From: Erythrobasidium yunnanense
Lineage: Eukaryota > Basidiomycota > Cystobasidiomycetes > Erythrobasidiales > Erythrobasidiaceae
Assembly: GCA_001600175.1 (NCBI GenBank)
Contig: BCJC01000006.1
Coordinates: 1,863,973-1,927,972 of the forward strand
Reading direction: 5' to 3'
DNA length: 64,000 nt
This document shows, piece by piece, positions 61,199 to 64,000 of this stretch (its first letter is position 1; every line of letters starts with the position of its first letter). The notes below the pieces were generated by a model that worked only from the letters and a program-made list of their open reading frames with translations, did no database searches and had not been told where the DNA came from. The position numbers were made by a program, and so were the translations under genes.

Positions 61199-61739
61199 CC
61201 CATCGTCCGATGTAGTCTATCGCTGGGTGCGACGCGGGGAACGAGTTTAGAAGGGGCTGATCTTGCAGGCCTGCAAGAACCGCCGACAGACGCGCTGGAT
61301 TGCGCAGCTTGTTGCTGGGCCCATCCAGCACCGGCGAAGCAATCATAAAGCTCGATGATGGCCAACGTCGACTATGTATCGACCAAAGCGAGACCGACCC
61401 TTTTCACAGGCTTTTGAAGGCGTAAAATAGCGCTGCCGTGTCGAATCGCCAGCTTCTACTTGCGAATCAAACATTGGCATAAGCGATCGACCGCTCGCAA
61501 AGGAATACATCTCTGAGCCCTCTCCGACCTCGAAGTCTTGTTCAATGTTCACGAAGCTGGCACAAATCCGCCAAAGGACCTCGAAATCCCGAAGAAGATC
61601 GTGTATCAAGCAAGAAGTGGTCTCTTCATACTTTCATCAAGCTACATGCAGTCGCCGGGCCCCCTTCTACATCTGTAGACGGCCGATCGATGCAAAGTAT
61701 CCCCTCTTATCTACACGTATTATCAGTATACGTAAGGGG
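61199..61739. other. Divergent promoter region
   Basis: Between the GDSL gene (minus) and hydrolase 1 (plus). No gene recognised. Confidence 0.45.
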
Positions 61740-62967
61740 ATGCTGTCGCGCATGGCCATTCCGCATCCTATGTCGTACCCCACATCGCCTTCAGGTCTCC
61801 CTTCAGAGGCACCCAACTGCCTGGGCATTCAGACTCACTATCACATCGTATCTGCAACCCCTATGCACTCGCGAAGAGCCAGGTACGTGGACAAGACTCA
61901 TAATGAGAGGTGATCGCTGAGCTTGTTTCACCAGTCTCTCGAGTCACTCGTCGAACGGAGCTGGGCTGCGCACACGCTCCCGACAGGGATCCAGGACATC
62001 CACACCGTCAGTCTCTAGGTGAGGACAGCTCCTGAGAAGTGCGTTCCGATGTCACTGGCTGACTCGGGGCCTGTAGACGGTCGTCGTCCGCGACAAAGGA
62101 CCCTAGCTGGCCCGTCATTGCTGAAGATCTACGCGGTGATCCGAGAACTAGACAGGTTCGCCTGAAAGATGGTAGAGCCCTAGGCTACGGGCTCTTTGGC
62201 GAACTGCGGCACTACCAGCACACAATCATCTTCATACACGGCGTATGGAGCTCAAAACTAGCTGCCTTACACTTTGAAAACGTTGCTAAATCTCTAAGCA
62301 TCAGAATAATTAGCGTTGACCGGCCAGGCTACGGACATTCGTCCTCATATCCACAAGACAATAAGGCTTCGGACAAGATAACGTCATTCCCGGCAGACTT
62401 GGCGGCTCTTCTATCGTATCTCAAGGTCAGCAAGAGTCATCTGATTGGCAATTCTGCAGGGGCCCCATATGCTCTATACTCGTCAAGAGGACTTCCTCGT
62501 CTTCTGCCCGGTTTCATCGTCCAGAGCGTCGCTCCTGTAGCTGGCGTTTGTCCGCCCGAGCTCGACACGCGAGAGAACCTAGAGGCACGCAAGCTCGGCT
62601 GTGATCGCGCTCGAAACTTCAGGAGAAGAATGAGCCGTTGAAGCTGTCTACAGAACCTATACTGCGGGAACGGGTGCTATCTTCCTTCAAGCCGAATAGC
62701 ATCGAAAGAGATGCATCTCTGCTGAATTCAGGTCGGGGCTTCAAGTTACAGGATGTGACCGCTCGACCCATACGCATCTTCCACGGCTTGGCCGATACTA
62801 CGATACCTATAGCGTGCGCTCACGTCAATCAGAAAAACCTAGCCAGATCGATCTTCTACGGGTATCCCAATGAGGATCACCGCTCAATATGTCGATCTAA
62901 AGCTGCCACGATCCTGGCTATCGTGGTTGAACGCGGCCCCGAGGAAAAGCAGCCGTCGTTTCGATGA
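61740..62967 (+). pseudogene. Alpha/beta hydrolase 1, tandem copy with apparent frameshift
   Basis: Starts MLSRMAIPHPMSYPTSP (61740). Two introns join a Ser/Arg-rich N-terminus to SRRSSSATKDPSWPVIAEDL, with the second intron at the same place and phase as in copy 2. The hydrolase core reads IIFIHGVWSS (oxyanion region), IISVDRPGYGHS, and the nucleophile elbow LIGNSAGAPY. The reading frame then stops at 62641, but homology continues in another frame from about 62611: EPILRERVLSSFKPNS, HGLADTTIP (acid residue) and NEDHRS (catalytic His). Copy 2 aligns across this point without a break, so a one-base shift between about 62599 and 62611 is likely. Sequencing error cannot be excluded. Substrate unknown. 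Confidence 0.78.
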
Positions 62968-63148
62968 TAGCATGATCCTTGCATGGCTGTTGCACTTGTC
63001 AGGCAGTCCTACGTATCTGACACTTATACTGCAAGAGGCGATCGCAAGTTTGACCTCCCTTTGAGGGCCGTCGGATACATTGCTTCTGAGTCTGCAGCAT
63101 GAACCCTTCGATGACTTGGCTTACTCACAAAACTTAGTCACAACAAAC

Positions 63149-64000
63149 ATGGCTGCACGAAGAACAAGGTATGCACTCAAGAGTACTAGACGCGGGGCGC
63201 CCTACTCAGCTTGTTACGACAGCACATCCAGCGGATCAACCCACTCGAAGACAGGCTCGTTCACGAGGTCAAGGCAGAACTCCAGCATTTCTATCGTCCC
63301 TAACTCTCGGTATGCAGTGACTCGAATGAGCGCTGCTGTGGCTGACCCGGCTGACCATGCCTGCAGACGATCGTCCATGGCAATAAAGGAACACAATTGG
63401 CCCGTTATCGCGGAAGACCTGCGCGCTGACCCAAGATTCAAGCAAATACCACTACAAGATGGTCGAGCTTTTGGCTACGGTCTCTTTGGCGCTATACGAG
63501 ACTACAAGGATACAGTCATCTTCATACACGGAGTGCGGAGCTCCAACTTGGGAGCCTTACATATCGAGGAGGCCGCCAAACTTCAGGCTATCAGGGTTAT
63601 CAGCATCGATAGGCCAGGCTATGGTCATTCCTCGCCGTACCCGCCCGAAAACAAGCACTTAGACACAATACGAAGCTTTCCCGCTGACTTAGCGGCCCTT
63701 CTAGTACACTTAAAAGTCAGAGAGGCTCATCTCATTGGCTACTCTGGAGGTACACCGTACGCTCTGTTCTCTGCTGGAAAGCTGCCCCGCCTAGTGCCAG
63801 GGTTCAGGGTTCAAAGCGTCGCAATTATAGCCGGTGTGTGTCCACCAGAGCTGGCTCGTCCGGAGAACCTCGATATTCTGCGCTCGGGCGCCGCAGCGGC
63901 TCGGGAACGGTACAGCAAGACAGTCCCTCAGGCAACATTCAAGGATCCCGTAGCACGAGAGCGAGATCTATCTGCCTGGAGACCAGACAGTAGCGATCGA
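63149..64000 (+). CDS. Alpha/beta hydrolase 2, tandem copy, cut by window edge
   Basis: Starts MAARRTS at 63149 with two introns. The second joins PNSR to RSSMAIKEHNWPVIAEDL, as in copy 1. The core follows in one open frame: VIFIHGVRSSN, VISIDRPGYGHS, the nucleophile elbow LIGYSGGTPY, and GVCPPELARPENL. It remains open to the last base of the window, so the acid and His residues lie beyond it. Similarity to copy 1 extends through the whole visible part, including the non-catalytic N-terminus. No signal peptide. It is probably an esterase- or epoxide-hydrolase-like enzyme with unknown substrate. Confidence 0.86.
   Translation, partial: MAARRTRYALKSTRRGAPYSACYDSTSSGSTHSKTGSFTRSRQNSSISIVPNSRYAVTRMSAAVADPADHACRRSSMAIKEHNWPVIAEDLRADPRFKQIPLQDGRAFGYGLFGAIRDYKDTVIFIHGVRSSNLGALHIEEAAKLQAIRVISIDRPGYGHSSPYPPENKHLDTIRSFPADLAALLVHLKVREAHLIGYSGGTPYALFSAGKLPRLVPGFRVQSVAIIAGVCPPELARPENLDILRSGAAAARERYSKTVPQATFKDPVARERDLSAWRPDSSDR

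Overview
The window is nuclear DNA of a fungus, most likely a basidiomycete. Genes are densely packed on both strands and rich in introns. Most introns are 45-70 nt long, start GTRNGY, carry a CTGAC/CTAAC-like branch site and end YAG. Every protein recognised is a eukaryotic or fungal family. No transposon, retroelement, LTR, CRISPR array or rRNA was seen. Exon structures were rebuilt by eye from splice consensus, reading frame and family conservation, so most termini are firm but single junctions are predictions.

Layout, left to right. 1-2878: two tandem minus-strand protein kinases, the first cut by the window edge. 3133-4710: protoporphyrinogen oxidase (HEM14). 4711-6389: a gene-poor stretch with one intron-containing tRNA-Ala(CGC). 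6390-12533: tandem pair of secreted alkaline phosphatases. 12907-20832: an EDC1/PNRC-like decapping factor, an ankyrin protein, the proteasome lid subunit RPN3 and the DEAD-box helicase DHH1. 21714-28838: an MFS transporter with an in-frame stop, the lid subunit RPN6 and a CSC1/OSCA-like channel. 29249-33555: TFIIE-alpha (TFA1) and an unusual cytochrome P450. 33791-39637 (minus): a large Ser-rich protein with a Cys-rich tail, then protein phosphatase 1. 40851-42517: two small paralogous PPxY proteins, one ending in a CaaX box. 42850-46736: a six-helix membrane protein (minus) and a secreted glycoprotein (plus). 46887-50423 (minus): lunapark and a GH16 glucanase. 52290-56177 (minus): a BCAS3-like WD40 protein. 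56465-59585: a coiled-coil protein, a small conserved protein and protein-L-isoaspartate methyltransferase. 59750-61198 (minus): an intronless GDSL esterase. 61740-64000: a tandem pair of alpha/beta hydrolases, the first apparently frameshifted and the second cut by the window edge.

This is mostly ordinary housekeeping genome. Three gene pairs are local duplications (kinases, alkaline phosphatases, hydrolases) and a fourth, the PPxY proteins, probably is. Two lid subunits (RPN3, RPN6) and two mRNA-decapping factors (EDC-like, DHH1) lie within 13 kb of one another. The least explained items are the PPxY/CaaX pair, the P450 that lacks the oxygen-activating acid-alcohol pair, the stop codon that doubles as a possible splice acceptor in the MFS gene, and a splice-site-rich but ORF-poor stretch at about 51.0-51.9 kb. 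I found no clear new multi-gene system.
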